DNA of 64,000 bases. Source: QVMG01 sp032073245 (GTDB taxonomy: Bacteria; Bacteroidota; Bacteroidia; Bacteroidales; Tannerellaceae). Shown here one piece after another: positions 36,744 to 44,795 of the stretch; position 1 is the first letter of the stretch, and every line of letters starts with the position of its first letter. Position numbers and translations under genes: made by a program. Under the pieces are notes generated by a model. That model was not told where the DNA came from, did not search any database, and was given only the letters and a program-made list of their open reading frames with translations. Location of the stretch: NCBI GenBank assembly GCA_032073245.1, contig DAMANX010000004.1:155335-219334 (forward strand), read 5' to 3'.

Positions 36744-37273
36744 ATTCTATATTCCCCTAAATGTATCTTCTCCCACTGAAGTTTTTCTTCATCAAAAAGC
36801 TTACGTTCCTGCGCTTTATAGCCAAAACCGATTATAGATAAAACATCCAGTTGATAAGGTATATTAAGAAGGCGTCGTACATACTCATTGGCATCTGTCT
36901 CTTCTGGAGTTTCCCGGTTACGTATCTGACACCAGCAACTACCTAATCCAAGTTCTTCCGCCTGTAATTGCATATAAATAGATGCTATAGAAGTATCTTC
37001 AATCCAAACATCACTAAGCATTCCATTGCCTAATACTACAATAGCCAAAGCACAACCTTCCAAAAAAGAAGCACCATGTTCTTTACAGCCGGCAAGACGT
37101 TTTAAGATTTCCTTATCTTCAATGACAACAAATTCCCAGGGATTTTTTCGTTTGGAAGCAGGAGCCATCAAGCCCGCTTTCAGAATAGCTTCTACTTGTT
37201 CAGGAGCCAATAGCTGATCAGTAAACTGACGTATACTCCTTCTTTGTTTTATCAATGCTGCAAAACTGTCCAT
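36734..37273 (-). CDS. Nitroreductase family protein
   Basis: An FMN-dependent NAD(P)H oxidoreductase of the nitroreductase superfamily. It has RRSIRQF at the N-terminus, LMAPASKRKNPWEFVVIED, and GLGSCWCQIR near the active site. The length is 179 residues from ATG 37273. That start is preferred over GTG 37303 because a perfect -7 box TATCTTTG occupies 37310-37303 on the minus strand, so the upstream codon would lie in the promoter. The physiological substrate is unknown. Confidence 0.92.
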   Translation of the reverse strand: MDSFAALIKQRRSIRQFTDQLLAPEQVEAILKAGLMAPASKRKNPWEFVVIEDKEILKRLAGCKEHGASFLEGCALAIVVLGNGMLSDVWIEDTSIASIYMQLQAEELGLGSCWCQIRNRETPEETDANEYVRRLLNIPYQLDVLSIIGFGYKAQERKLFDEEKLQWEKIHLGEYRIND

Positions 37274-37318
37274 ATTTCTTTTCTTTGCTAAATTACGAAA
37301 CACAAAGATAGAGAAAAA

Positions 37319-37443
37319 AGTGATGAGTGATGAGCGGTAAGTGATGAGTAAAAACTGACCGGTGTCATTTGTAAAATAATAGCCAAATAGTCCCTGATCG
37401 CTTGCGTCCCTTACTCATAACTCATCGTTCATCGCTCACCACT
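37319..37443. repeat. Word-built inverted repeat (AGTGATGAG type) reaching into the PPIase 3' end
   Basis: The 33-nt arms 37319-37351 and 37411-37443 match at 27 positions. Each iterates GTGATGAG/GATGAGC words. The right arm covers the stop codon and last codons (VVSDER) of the cyclophilin gene. Confidence 0.8.
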
Positions 37444-38240
37444 ATTTTAATAATACGAATATCTTGTTTCGGCCGGTCATAGGAATCTTTTGGTTGATTC
37501 GCAATCCGGTCTATAATATCCAATCCTTCCTGAATCTCACCAAAAATGGTGTACTGCCCATCAAGAAAGTGGCTACCACCGATTGTTGTATAGGCTTCCC
37601 GTTGATCATCGGTAAAAAGCAAATGTCCGGGAGTAGTACTAATCACTGAATCCACTTTATAATTGATTTCCACAACCCGTTTATTATATTCTTCCGGTTC
37701 TTCAGTTTTAAGCCGTTCCAGCTCCTCTTTTACCGGTTGATAGAATTCATTCATTGCTTTACGGCGAATCGGTAGGTTTGTTACCCGCACAAGTGTGTCT
37801 AGTTCACCTCCCCGGTATACCTTTCCTTGTACAATAAAGAATTGAGACATATCCGATTTCTTCTGCGGATTGATATCATCATTCTGGCGCGGCGCTGCTA
37901 TTACCCCCTTCTTATTGAAATAATGAGAACGCATCTCCGGCATAATCTCCGAACTCCTATCTCCATAGCCAATCCGGGCGCCTGCCGGGGCATTTTTTGA
38001 ATCAGCCGATCCTCCTTGTATCATGAAATCCTTAATTACACGGGTAAAGAGTGTTCCATTAAAATCACCGCGATTTGCTTTTTCAGTAAATACGCGTACA
38101 TGATTAGGCACATCAGCATATAGTATGCCTTTCATCGTACCAACATTTGTTTGTATAGTGATTATCTTTTCCCCTGTCTGAGCGCTAAGCGAAAACAAAA
38201 TCGCCCAAAATACGGCTATGGTCAAATATATCTTCTTCAT
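37422..38240 (-). CDS. Exported cyclophilin-type peptidyl-prolyl isomerase
   Basis: A periplasmic prolyl isomerase of the cyclophilin family. After a signal peptide (FSLSAQ) the fold begins ITIQTNVGTMKGILYADVPN. The active-site elements are GTLFTRVIKDFMIQGGSAD, the QFFIVQG equivalent and GQYTIFGEIQEGLDIID. A helical insertion of about 70 residues (LRRKAMNEFYQPVKEELERL) splits the domain, as in Bacteroidetes relatives. It is 5 bp downstream of the DUF1080 gene, so they are probably co-transcribed. Confidence 0.92.
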   Translation of the reverse strand: MKKIYLTIAVFWAILFSLSAQTGEKIITIQTNVGTMKGILYADVPNHVRVFTEKANRGDFNGTLFTRVIKDFMIQGGSADSKNAPAGARIGYGDRSSEIMPEMRSHYFNKKGVIAAPRQNDDINPQKKSDMSQFFIVQGKVYRGGELDTLVRVTNLPIRRKAMNEFYQPVKEELERLKTEEPEEYNKRVVEINYKVDSVISTTPGHLLFTDDQREAYTTIGGSHFLDGQYTIFGEIQEGLDIIDRIANQPKDSYDRPKQDIRIIKIVVSDER

Positions 38241-38245
38241 TCTTT

Positions 38246-39037
38246 TTATTTATATTGATTACTCAAATCAAGAATCTCAACCTTACGAAAATCTATCGGA
38301 TGCCCCTCAGATTGCAATGAGATAAATCCTTCTTTCAAAGGGCCTTCTGCTATATCTGGTTTCGGGCTAACATTTCCTCCTCCAATGGTCATATTTGTAT
38401 AAGTCATAATAGTATCGCCTTCAATCACATGATGAGCAATACTATCACCCAATACAATCATTTCCATCGTAACCCATTGATCTCCGTCATAGGTTTTTGA
38501 TGTGGAAGAAGCACAATGTCCTGTATAAGGTTCTCCTTCTATATAAACTTCTGCACCGGGAGTACAAACGCTTCCGGTAGGACGTTCACCAGTTCCGTCT
38601 CCACCTAACATCTGAGCTTCGATAGAGACCGGAAAATCCTGATCCAAATCCATCGTTTCAGGTGCCTGACAATGCAACATTGCTCCGCTATTGCGGTATG
38701 CCCAACCTGGCGCTTCCGGTGCCTGTTCTCCTACAAAACGATATTCAACACGCAATTTATAGTAGGAATAAGGTTTTTTGTAAAATATATGTCCAAATCG
38801 GGAATTGAAAGTATCGTAGGCATCATAACGTACTTTCATCAATCCGTCTTCCACCCGGAAAGTATTGCCAAAGTTTTCCCCTACCGGATAACCGGTTATC
38901 TTCATAGTCCACCCTTCCAGGTTTTCTCCATTAAAAAGAGTTTCCCATTGTTCATTTTCAGGCTGGGTTGCGGTACTTTTTTTATTACATGCGGTCAAGC
39001 AAAAAATAGCAATAAATAGATAGAATACACTTCTCAT
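38246..39037 (-). CDS. DUF1080 (3-keto-disaccharide hydrolase-like) lipoprotein
   Basis: A 263-residue lipoprotein (lipobox CLTAC, Cys17) with the DUF1080 jelly-roll fold. Family members include enzymes that cleave 3-keto-glycosides in the Bacteroides periplasm. The usual blocks are WETLFNGENLEGW, YYKLRVEYRF, NSGAMLHCQ and the terminal EGFISLQSEGHPIDFRKVEI. It is near ThuA, SMP-30 and Nif3-like genes, suggesting catabolism of an oxidised sugar. The activity itself is inferred from the family. Confidence 0.88.
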   Translation of the reverse strand: MRSVFYLFIAIFCLTACNKKSTATQPENEQWETLFNGENLEGWTMKITGYPVGENFGNTFRVEDGLMKVRYDAYDTFNSRFGHIFYKKPYSYYKLRVEYRFVGEQAPEAPGWAYRNSGAMLHCQAPETMDLDQDFPVSIEAQMLGGDGTGERPTGSVCTPGAEVYIEGEPYTGHCASSTSKTYDGDQWVTMEMIVLGDSIAHHVIEGDTIMTYTNMTIGGGNVSPKPDIAEGPLKEGFISLQSEGHPIDFRKVEILDLSNQYK

Positions 39038-39081
39038 GGTTTATTATTTTAGATCAACGATAGGATACAAATATAAAGAAA

Positions 39082-39942
39082 TTAGAAACACCGGATATAA
39101 GCCAATGATAAAGTATCATATAAACGATCTTTTAAACCTATATTATACCGGGCTGAAATAACATTTTTCTTATACTCGAAACGAAGGTTATTCCGCCACG
39201 ATAAAGAAGTATCGCCATTATTCTTGTATCCGTTGAAACCTGATAAATCTGTAGATAGAGTGAAATAGCGGTACTTTCCTGTTAAACCCGCACCGAATAG
39301 TATGGCATCATTTTGCCGGTGTACCATATCGTTTGTCATCCAGCAATAAAAACCACCCATCATTTGTGCACGCAGTGAAAACGTATTACCTTTATCTTTA
39401 ATCAAATCCCTCCCAATAGCAAGATCAAACCAATATGCTGCGGCATCGGTATAGCGAGCATCACAAAGACGTCCGCCACTTGCTGTCTTCAATGTAAAAT
39501 TAAACATGGCATCGACCCACTTCTCACTGGTAAGAACCTGAAAATAAGCTCCTATTATAACATCTCCCTGACAAGTGATCGGGCTTTCCGTTTCTACAGC
39601 GTTTCGTTCATCCCGTGTTTCCGGCGTCATTTTGTATTTTTCAAAAGCTGTCACACTTACATCCACCCCGGCACGTCCTCTTACAAAAGGGATGAAAAGC
39701 CGTGCATAAAGATTGCCTGTTTTATCTCCTGAAAAATAATGATATTCCCCACGTACCTCTGCTTCTCCATATTGAGAGATCTTCCCTGAATGTAATTCAG
39801 GAATAGGAAAACCATTCGGCCCGAAATAACGGGGGGAATATATCAACAATTCAGTTTTATCCCTCCAGTCTTCAGCATGAACAGGTATTACCAACAAAAA
39901 TAAAAAACAGAAAATAAAGGAACTATAGTGACGTCTTTTCAT
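39082..39942 (-). CDS. Hypothetical outer-membrane beta-barrel protein
   Basis: A 286-residue exported protein with signal peptide (FIFCFLFLLVIPVHAED) and many alternating beta strands ending YDTLSLAYIRCF. That C-terminal Phe fits an outer-membrane barrel. No named family is recognised. The ATG at 39942 is chosen because a -7-like TACTTTTG occupies 39972-39965 on the minus strand, just upstream. It is divergent from the ThuA gene. Confidence 0.78.
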   Translation of the reverse strand: MKRRHYSSFIFCFLFLLVIPVHAEDWRDKTELLIYSPRYFGPNGFPIPELHSGKISQYGEAEVRGEYHYFSGDKTGNLYARLFIPFVRGRAGVDVSVTAFEKYKMTPETRDERNAVETESPITCQGDVIIGAYFQVLTSEKWVDAMFNFTLKTASGGRLCDARYTDAAAYWFDLAIGRDLIKDKGNTFSLRAQMMGGFYCWMTNDMVHRQNDAILFGAGLTGKYRYFTLSTDLSGFNGYKNNGDTSLSWRNNLRFEYKKNVISARYNIGLKDRLYDTLSLAYIRCF

Positions 39943-40037
39943 TGATAGATCTTTCTTTGGAACACAAAAGTACACAAATCAACTTGATTTACTACATTTG
40001 CTGAAAGTTTTTTAGGACACCTCATATCCAATCAATT

Positions 40038-40886
40038 ATGAAACATTTATCAATATGTAAAATTGTAGTGTTATTTATGGCTTTATTCACTGCCTGCAAT
40101 ACATCAAAGACTAAGCCCATAAACACATTAATTATTACAGGGCAGAATAATCACAATTGGCAGGTAAGCCATATTGCCCTTCAGCAAATATTGGAAAACA
40201 CAGACTTATTTAAAGTCGACTTGGCTATTTCCCCGGAAAAAGGAGAAAATATGTCGGAATTCATTGTTGATTTCTCACCTTATCAACTAGTGGTTCTGGA
40301 TTATAACGGAGATAACTGGCCGCTGAAAACCCAGGCACGTTTCATTGAATTTGTGCGACAGGGAGGCGGTATTGTATGTTATCATGCCTCTAACAATGCT
40401 TTTCCTGACTGGAAAGAATACAATGAAATTGTTGCTATGGGGGGATGGGAAGGTAGGAATGAAATTTCAGGCCCTTATGTATATTGGGAAAAAGATAAGC
40501 TAATCCGTGATAATTCTCCGGGAATAGGGGGATCTCATGGAAAACAGCATTCATTCATTATGAATGGCAGAGCAATGGAACATCCTATTACACAAGGCTT
40601 ACCAACTCAATGGACACATGCACAGGATGAACTATACGATCGTATGCGAGGCCCGGGAGATATTGCCGATATACTTTACACAGCATATTCAGATAAAGAG
40701 ACAGGCGGTTCCGGCCGCGAAGAACCACTCATTTTCACTGTTAACTATGGAAAAGGAAGGATTTTCCATACAATGTTAGGCCATGCGGGCATCTCATTAG
40801 ATGAAAATACGGCTATGCAATGTGCAGGTTTTCAAATCACTCTGCTCCGAGGGGCAGAATGGGCTGCTACTGGTAAAGTAACCTAG
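40038..40886 (+). CDS. ThuA-like lipoprotein, C-terminus cut by in-frame TAG
   Basis: A 282-residue lipoprotein (lipobox LFTAC, Cys20) with the ThuA-like flavodoxin/class I amidotransferase-like fold. Motifs are LIITGQNNHNW, GGIVCYHASNNAF, SHGKQHSF and GRIFHTMLGHAG. The annotated frame ends at TAG 40884-40886. The same frame then reads EIPDDFPTPTNTSYRKNYK before TAA at 40944-40946, which resembles the normal tail of this family. This looks like a recent amber truncation of 20 residues that leaves the catalytic fold intact. It is divergent from the barrel gene at 39082. Confidence 0.88.
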   Translation: MKHLSICKIVVLFMALFTACNTSKTKPINTLIITGQNNHNWQVSHIALQQILENTDLFKVDLAISPEKGENMSEFIVDFSPYQLVVLDYNGDNWPLKTQARFIEFVRQGGGIVCYHASNNAFPDWKEYNEIVAMGGWEGRNEISGPYVYWEKDKLIRDNSPGIGGSHGKQHSFIMNGRAMEHPITQGLPTQWTHAQDELYDRMRGPGDIADILYTAYSDKETGGSGREEPLIFTVNYGKGRIFHTMLGHAGISLDENTAMQCAGFQITLLRGAEWAATGKVT

Positions 40887-41009
40887 GAAATTCCGGATGA
40901 TTTTCCTACACCTACCAACACGAGCTATCGTAAAAATTATAAGTAATCATTAATTCAGCATTCGACTGTTCTCCTTTTCTACCCGAATATTCAGGACAAA
41001 ATCACGAGA

Positions 41010-41109
41010 TATTCTTACGTTGATAGCTATCGCCGCTACAGATGATAGCTATCAACGATATAATTGATAGCTATCGTTTATAAGTTTTACGGCTGTCAAC
41101 GTAAGAATA
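41010..41109. repeat. 22-bp-periodic palindrome array within a 14-bp inverted repeat
   Basis: GATAGCTATC occurs three times at 41022, 41044 and 41066, exactly 22 bp apart. A degenerate fourth copy (TACGGCTGTC) lies at 41088. The block is enclosed by perfect 14-bp arms TATTCTTACGTTGA (41010-41023) and TCAACGTAAGAATA (41096-41109). It lies 136 bp upstream of the SMP-30 ATG. Confidence 0.85.
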
Positions 41110-41244
41110 AGACTGTGTGGCTTCAGCATTGAACACTTGTTTTGGTTGCAAAGTGGTTAAATAGCCACAATTTAATCATACAATAGTTTTTGTTATTGAT
41201 AAAACATATAGTATTTTTATTCCCATAATTAATTCGATATTCTT

Positions 41245-42144
41245 ATGAAAAATGTTGTTATTCTCTCTTTATTCTTATCCATAAGTGTGTGCTTTTTCTC
41301 CTATAGTCAAACCACTAAAAGTCTTATTGCTCCAGATGCAAAAGTAGAAAAACTGGCTGACGGTTTTCGTTTTACAGAAGGACCTGCTGTTGATAAAGAA
41401 GGAAATGTTTATTTTACGGACCAACCCAATGACCGTATTCTGAAATGGTCTGTCGATAATAAGCTTTCCGTTTTCCATGAAAATTCCGGGCGTGCAAATG
41501 GCCTTTATTTTGATAAAAATGATCAATTGCTTTCTTGTTCTGATATGGAGAATGAAATATGGAGTATTGACAAAAATGGTAAGCATACAGTTTTACTGTC
41601 CGATTATAAAGGTAAAAAACTAAATGGACCTAATGATTTATGGGTACATCCTAATGGCGGCATTTATTTTACAGACCCGTTATATAAGCGTAATTACTGG
41701 ACACGTGACCCTGAAATGCAACAGGAAGGAGAATATTTATATTATATGGCTCCGGATCGTAAAACAATTGTCAGAGTAGATACTGATTTGGAAAAACCCA
41801 ATGGGATTATTGGATCTCCGGATGGAAAACTTTTATATGTAGCTGATATCAAAGCAAACAAAACGTATGTTTATGATATCCAATCAGATGGTTCACTAAA
41901 TAATAAAAAACTATTCACATCCATGGGTTCTGATGGAATGACAATGGATGAAAAAGGGAATATTTATCTGACAGGTAAAGGTGTTACAGTATTTAACCCT
42001 CAGGGAGAAAAAATAGAACATATCCCTATAGATGCAAACTGGACAGCAAATGTATGTTTTGGCGGGAAAGATATGAAAACATTATTCATTACTGCATCAG
42101 AATATTTGTATGGGTTACAAATGGATGTAAAAGGTGTCAGATAA
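41245..42144 (+). CDS. SMP-30/gluconolactonase-like exported protein
   Basis: A periplasmic lactonase-type six-bladed beta-propeller of the SMP-30/gluconolaconase/LRE family. It has a signal peptide (SVCFFSYSQ). Family motifs are FTEGPAVDKEGNVYFTD, GRANGLYFD, LNGPNDLWVHPNGGIYFTDP and KPNGIIGSPDGKLLYVAD. It probably hydrolyses an aldonolactone, in line with neighbouring sugar-derivative genes. It is 299 residues, single gene, convergent with the Nif3-like gene across a long repeat element. Confidence 0.92.
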   Translation: MKNVVILSLFLSISVCFFSYSQTTKSLIAPDAKVEKLADGFRFTEGPAVDKEGNVYFTDQPNDRILKWSVDNKLSVFHENSGRANGLYFDKNDQLLSCSDMENEIWSIDKNGKHTVLLSDYKGKKLNGPNDLWVHPNGGIYFTDPLYKRNYWTRDPEMQQEGEYLYYMAPDRKTIVRVDTDLEKPNGIIGSPDGKLLYVADIKANKTYVYDIQSDGSLNNKKLFTSMGSDGMTMDEKGNIYLTGKGVTVFNPQGEKIEHIPIDANWTANVCFGGKDMKTLFITASEYLYGLQMDVKGVR

Positions 42145-42178
42145 AAAGTAATTTGAAGTGGCTGACCAAAAGTAGTAT

Positions 42179-42345
42179 CAAATTTCTCCTCCTTAGCAAA
42201 GGAGGAGTACCCGAACGAAGAGAGGGGGAGGTGGTTTGGTGTAACTCATATTATAAATACTTAAAAATAAATCTTAAGTTACACCAAACCACCTCACCAC
42301 CGCAAACGGTGGTTCCCTCCTCCTTTGCTAAGGAGGAGAAATTTG
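42179..42345. repeat. 167-bp long inverted-repeat element
   Basis: Outer perfect 29-nt arms (42179-42207 and 42317-42345, centred on CTCCTCCTT...AAGGAGGAG) enclose inner perfect 17-nt arms (42230-42246 GGTGGTTTGGTGTAACT and 42277-42293). It lies between convergent genes with no ORF. The perfect long arms suggest a non-autonomous mobile or strongly structured element. Confidence 0.85.
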
Positions 42346-42365
42346 TCGCTATTTACCTTGGCGGG

Positions 42366-42381
42366 TTGACTTTTTAGTCAG
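42366..42381 (+). repeat. Left copy of 16-bp inverted repeat flanking the Nif3-like gene
   Basis: TTGACTTTTTAGTCAG is the exact inverse of 43349-43364. It has an inner dyad TGACT-TTTT-AGTCA. It lies 15 bp beyond the Nif3-like stop. Confidence 0.7.
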
Positions 42382-42395
42382 ACTCTTCTACATTC

Positions 42396-43328
42396 TCAAA
42401 AAACATACCGATAAGGATCTCCTGAACGGATAAATTGAACCGGAATTGTTTCAGGGATTAATGTTCTTAACCACGTAGGATAATACTTCATTCCCAGATC
42501 TTCACTATTAAAATGTCCTAATCGTATAACGGCTTTATTCATTCCTAACATTGCTGCATCACGCATATAAGCTGTAAGGCACCAATCCAACATTTCACCT
42601 GCTATATAAACATCTATATTGTTCTCCATGACCATCTTAGTGTCCCTTCCATCCATCGGCACACCACCACCGCCTGCATAAAGGACACGGGATATCTCTG
42701 CATTCATATTTCCTATTACACAGACGGCATTCATGTCCAGTTTATCTTTGAGAAACTCCGACAAATCCCTAACAGTCATTTTGGGTAATTCAAAGATCCG
42801 GGGACGATTGAGATCATTTACACAATATTTCTCCCAACCTAGCTCTTTCATTATACCATAATACATACCATCCGGACGATGTGCATGTAAATGATCATGA
42901 TCCCGCCACAGTGCTATACCTGCATCTTTCATCAATTTACATTTTCCTTCATATACAGGATCACCTTCTAGATAATCGGTCACATCTTCATGCATATAGT
43001 AGGCCGGTTCATGACTGATAATCATATTATATCCTAAATCAGCTGTCTTTCTTATTACTTCGACAGTTGGTGAGCAGGTGGTTACTATTCCCTTTACAAA
43101 AGCTTCGGGATCACCAAACTTAAGGGTATCTATTTCTGAACTATCTATCTTGGGATGATAATTCAGAATGGAATCAATTACATCTTTTACTTTTATTTTC
43201 TTATTCGTATTTAACGACGAAGCAGGGAAAGAGGATGTCGTAGCATTCACAAAACTGTTATTGCCGGCTAGTATACCACTAGCAGTTAAAAGGGACATAC
43301 CCTTTATAAATTGTCTTCTGTTATTCAT
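42396..43328 (-). CDS. Nif3-like dinuclear metal protein with twin-arginine-type signal
   Basis: A NIF3/YbgI-family metalloprotein. Such proteins form hexamers with a dinuclear metal site and are usually cytosolic. Here a twin-arginine-like leader (NNRRQFIKGMSLLTASGILAG) precedes the domain, implying folded export. Metal-site motifs are ISHEPAYYMHEDV, RDHDHLHAHRPDG and GHFNSED. The length is 310 residues. It is bracketed by an exact 16-bp inverted repeat and lies beside sugar-processing genes. Function unknown; annotation as GTP cyclohydrolase-like would be unsafe. Confidence 0.85.
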   Translation of the reverse strand: MNNRRQFIKGMSLLTASGILAGNNSFVNATTSSFPASSLNTNKKIKVKDVIDSILNYHPKIDSSEIDTLKFGDPEAFVKGIVTTCSPTVEVIRKTADLGYNMIISHEPAYYMHEDVTDYLEGDPVYEGKCKLMKDAGIALWRDHDHLHAHRPDGMYYGIMKELGWEKYCVNDLNRPRIFELPKMTVRDLSEFLKDKLDMNAVCVIGNMNAEISRVLYAGGGGVPMDGRDTKMVMENNIDVYIAGEMLDWCLTAYMRDAAMLGMNKAVIRLGHFNSEDLGMKYYPTWLRTLIPETIPVQFIRSGDPYRYVF

Positions 43329-43348
43329 GATAAATACAAAATATGGGG

Positions 43349-43364
43349 CTGACTAAAAAGTCAA
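43349..43364 (-). repeat. Right copy of 16-bp inverted repeat flanking the Nif3-like gene
   Basis: CTGACTAAAAAGTCAA is an exact inverse of 42366-42381. It is 21 bp upstream of the gene's ATG and also the left end of the element at 43350-43488. Confidence 0.7.
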
Positions 43365-43488
43365 TGCAAAGAACTAAACACAGAGACACAGAGAACACGG
43401 AGATTTATAGATCTTCCTATCAGCATAATAAAAACTCTGTATTCTCTGTGTCTCTGTGTTTCATTTTTTCTTTTGGACTTTTTAGTCA
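43350..43488. repeat. Inverted repeat built of ACACAGAGA words with GACTTTTTAGTC ends
   Basis: The 27-nt arms 43376-43402 and 43435-43461 (AAACACAGAGACACAGAGAA core) match at 25 positions. The ends carry GACTAAAAAGTC (43351-43362) and GACTTTTTAGTC (43476-43487). It lies in the gap between the Nif3-like and GH5 genes, both minus strand. Confidence 0.8.
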
Positions 43489-43522
43489 ACCCCCCAATTA
43501 AAATTCACAAACTATAAACAAA

Positions 43523-44773
43523 TCACTTTGAAGGATTTAGCCCCAGTGCTTTTATATAATCCTCCACAATAACATTGTTTTGGAATTTGCATTTCTCAAG
43601 CATATCCATCATAATCTGACGAGCCATAGCCTGATCGGGACGTGCATCTCTTATTTCTTTATAAGTACTTCTTGGTGCTTCAGCAAAATCAACTATTATA
43701 TTCCAATTCTCAGGAGGTGTAATACTTGCAAAGCAAGAACCGTTCATTTTCTTATAAGGCCAGAATGTCCAACCAATATTGTTATCCTCCATTGTCTTAC
43801 AGAAAGCAGCCATCCACTCATTTGTATTATGCCCAATTTCCCCCATATACATAGGACGGTTTACACTGTCACGAAAAACAATAAAGTCGCGGATAGCATC
43901 GGGTGTAGGTTCTCCACCGTAGCGGTGACATGTATACATCAGTTTGTCATCGTTGAATTCAACATTTCTCAATGGGTTGAAGTTGCCATTCCATTGTGAG
44001 CCTCCAAGAAGGATTATATGATTGTTATCCACTTCGCGAATAGCCTGGATTCCCATCTTATATACGTCTTTCATCTTTGCATTCAACTCTTCCACATTTT
44101 CAAAATAGGGAGCGATTGGCTCATTGAATAATTCATACCCAAGGATAACAGGTTCGTTTTTGTAATAATCAGCGATTTTACGCCATATATCACAATAGAG
44201 TTTCTGGCTTGCCGGGCTTTCGAAAAGCCATGGATAACCGTAACTGTCATCAATGTTATCACCTGTTTGGCCACCGGGAGCATCATGCATATCAAGGATA
44301 AGATAAATATCCTCTCCCCTACACCATTCTATCACGGAATCAATACGGGCAAACCCATCTTGGTTTACGGTTAATCCCATGTAATCTTCATCCGTAAACA
44401 ATTTGTAATGGAAAGGGATACGAATCGTATTACTACCTGTTCTCTTTACAAAAAGAACATCTTCACGGGTAATATAATTATCTTTAAATGCTTTCCAGAA
44501 TTCTGCTGTAAAATCAGGCCCCACCAATTCGCAAAACATATCATTGATGAAACGACCTGAGTTTGTTTTACGAAAATTGAACATATATCCTTCCGGATTA
44601 AGCCAGTTTCCGAAGTTTGTGCCACGGATAAAAAACTTTTCTCCATCAGGAGTAACAAGATCCGGGCCTTGAACAGTCATGAAGGCGACAGATTGTGGCG
44701 ATTCTTTCTCTTGTTGGCATGCTGATAACAAAAATGCCACCAAGACAAATAATGTATATAATGTATTTTTCAT
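43523..44773 (-). CDS. Glycoside hydrolase family 5 lipoprotein
   Basis: A lipid-anchored (lipobox LLSAC, Cys19) retaining glycoside hydrolase of the GH5 TIM-barrel family. It has FIRGTNFGNWL at the start of the barrel, the acid/base Glu218 in YELFNEP and the nucleophile Glu312 in MGEIGHN. The DMHDAPGGQTGDN strand motif and WPYKKMNG support a beta-glucan or beta-mannan type activity. It is the last gene of the polysaccharide utilisation locus that runs leftward from the SusC gene at 51892. Its subfamily is not decidable by eye. Confidence 0.92.
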   Translation of the reverse strand: MKNTLYTLFVLVAFLLSACQQEKESPQSVAFMTVQGPDLVTPDGEKFFIRGTNFGNWLNPEGYMFNFRKTNSGRFINDMFCELVGPDFTAEFWKAFKDNYITREDVLFVKRTGSNTIRIPFHYKLFTDEDYMGLTVNQDGFARIDSVIEWCRGEDIYLILDMHDAPGGQTGDNIDDSYGYPWLFESPASQKLYCDIWRKIADYYKNEPVILGYELFNEPIAPYFENVEELNAKMKDVYKMGIQAIREVDNNHIILLGGSQWNGNFNPLRNVEFNDDKLMYTCHRYGGEPTPDAIRDFIVFRDSVNRPMYMGEIGHNTNEWMAAFCKTMEDNNIGWTFWPYKKMNGSCFASITPPENWNIIVDFAEAPRSTYKEIRDARPDQAMARQIMMDMLEKCKFQNNVIVEDYIKALGLNPSK

Positions 44774-44795
44774 GATTCTTATTTTTTTTATTGAT

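Noticed and set aside
19934..40886. Reassignment of TAG to a sense codon in this organism
   Set aside because: TAG is the natural stop of exbD, the YigZ-type gene, the DUF2520 gene (inside the overlap with the next start) and the DUF6377 regulator, so the code is standard here.
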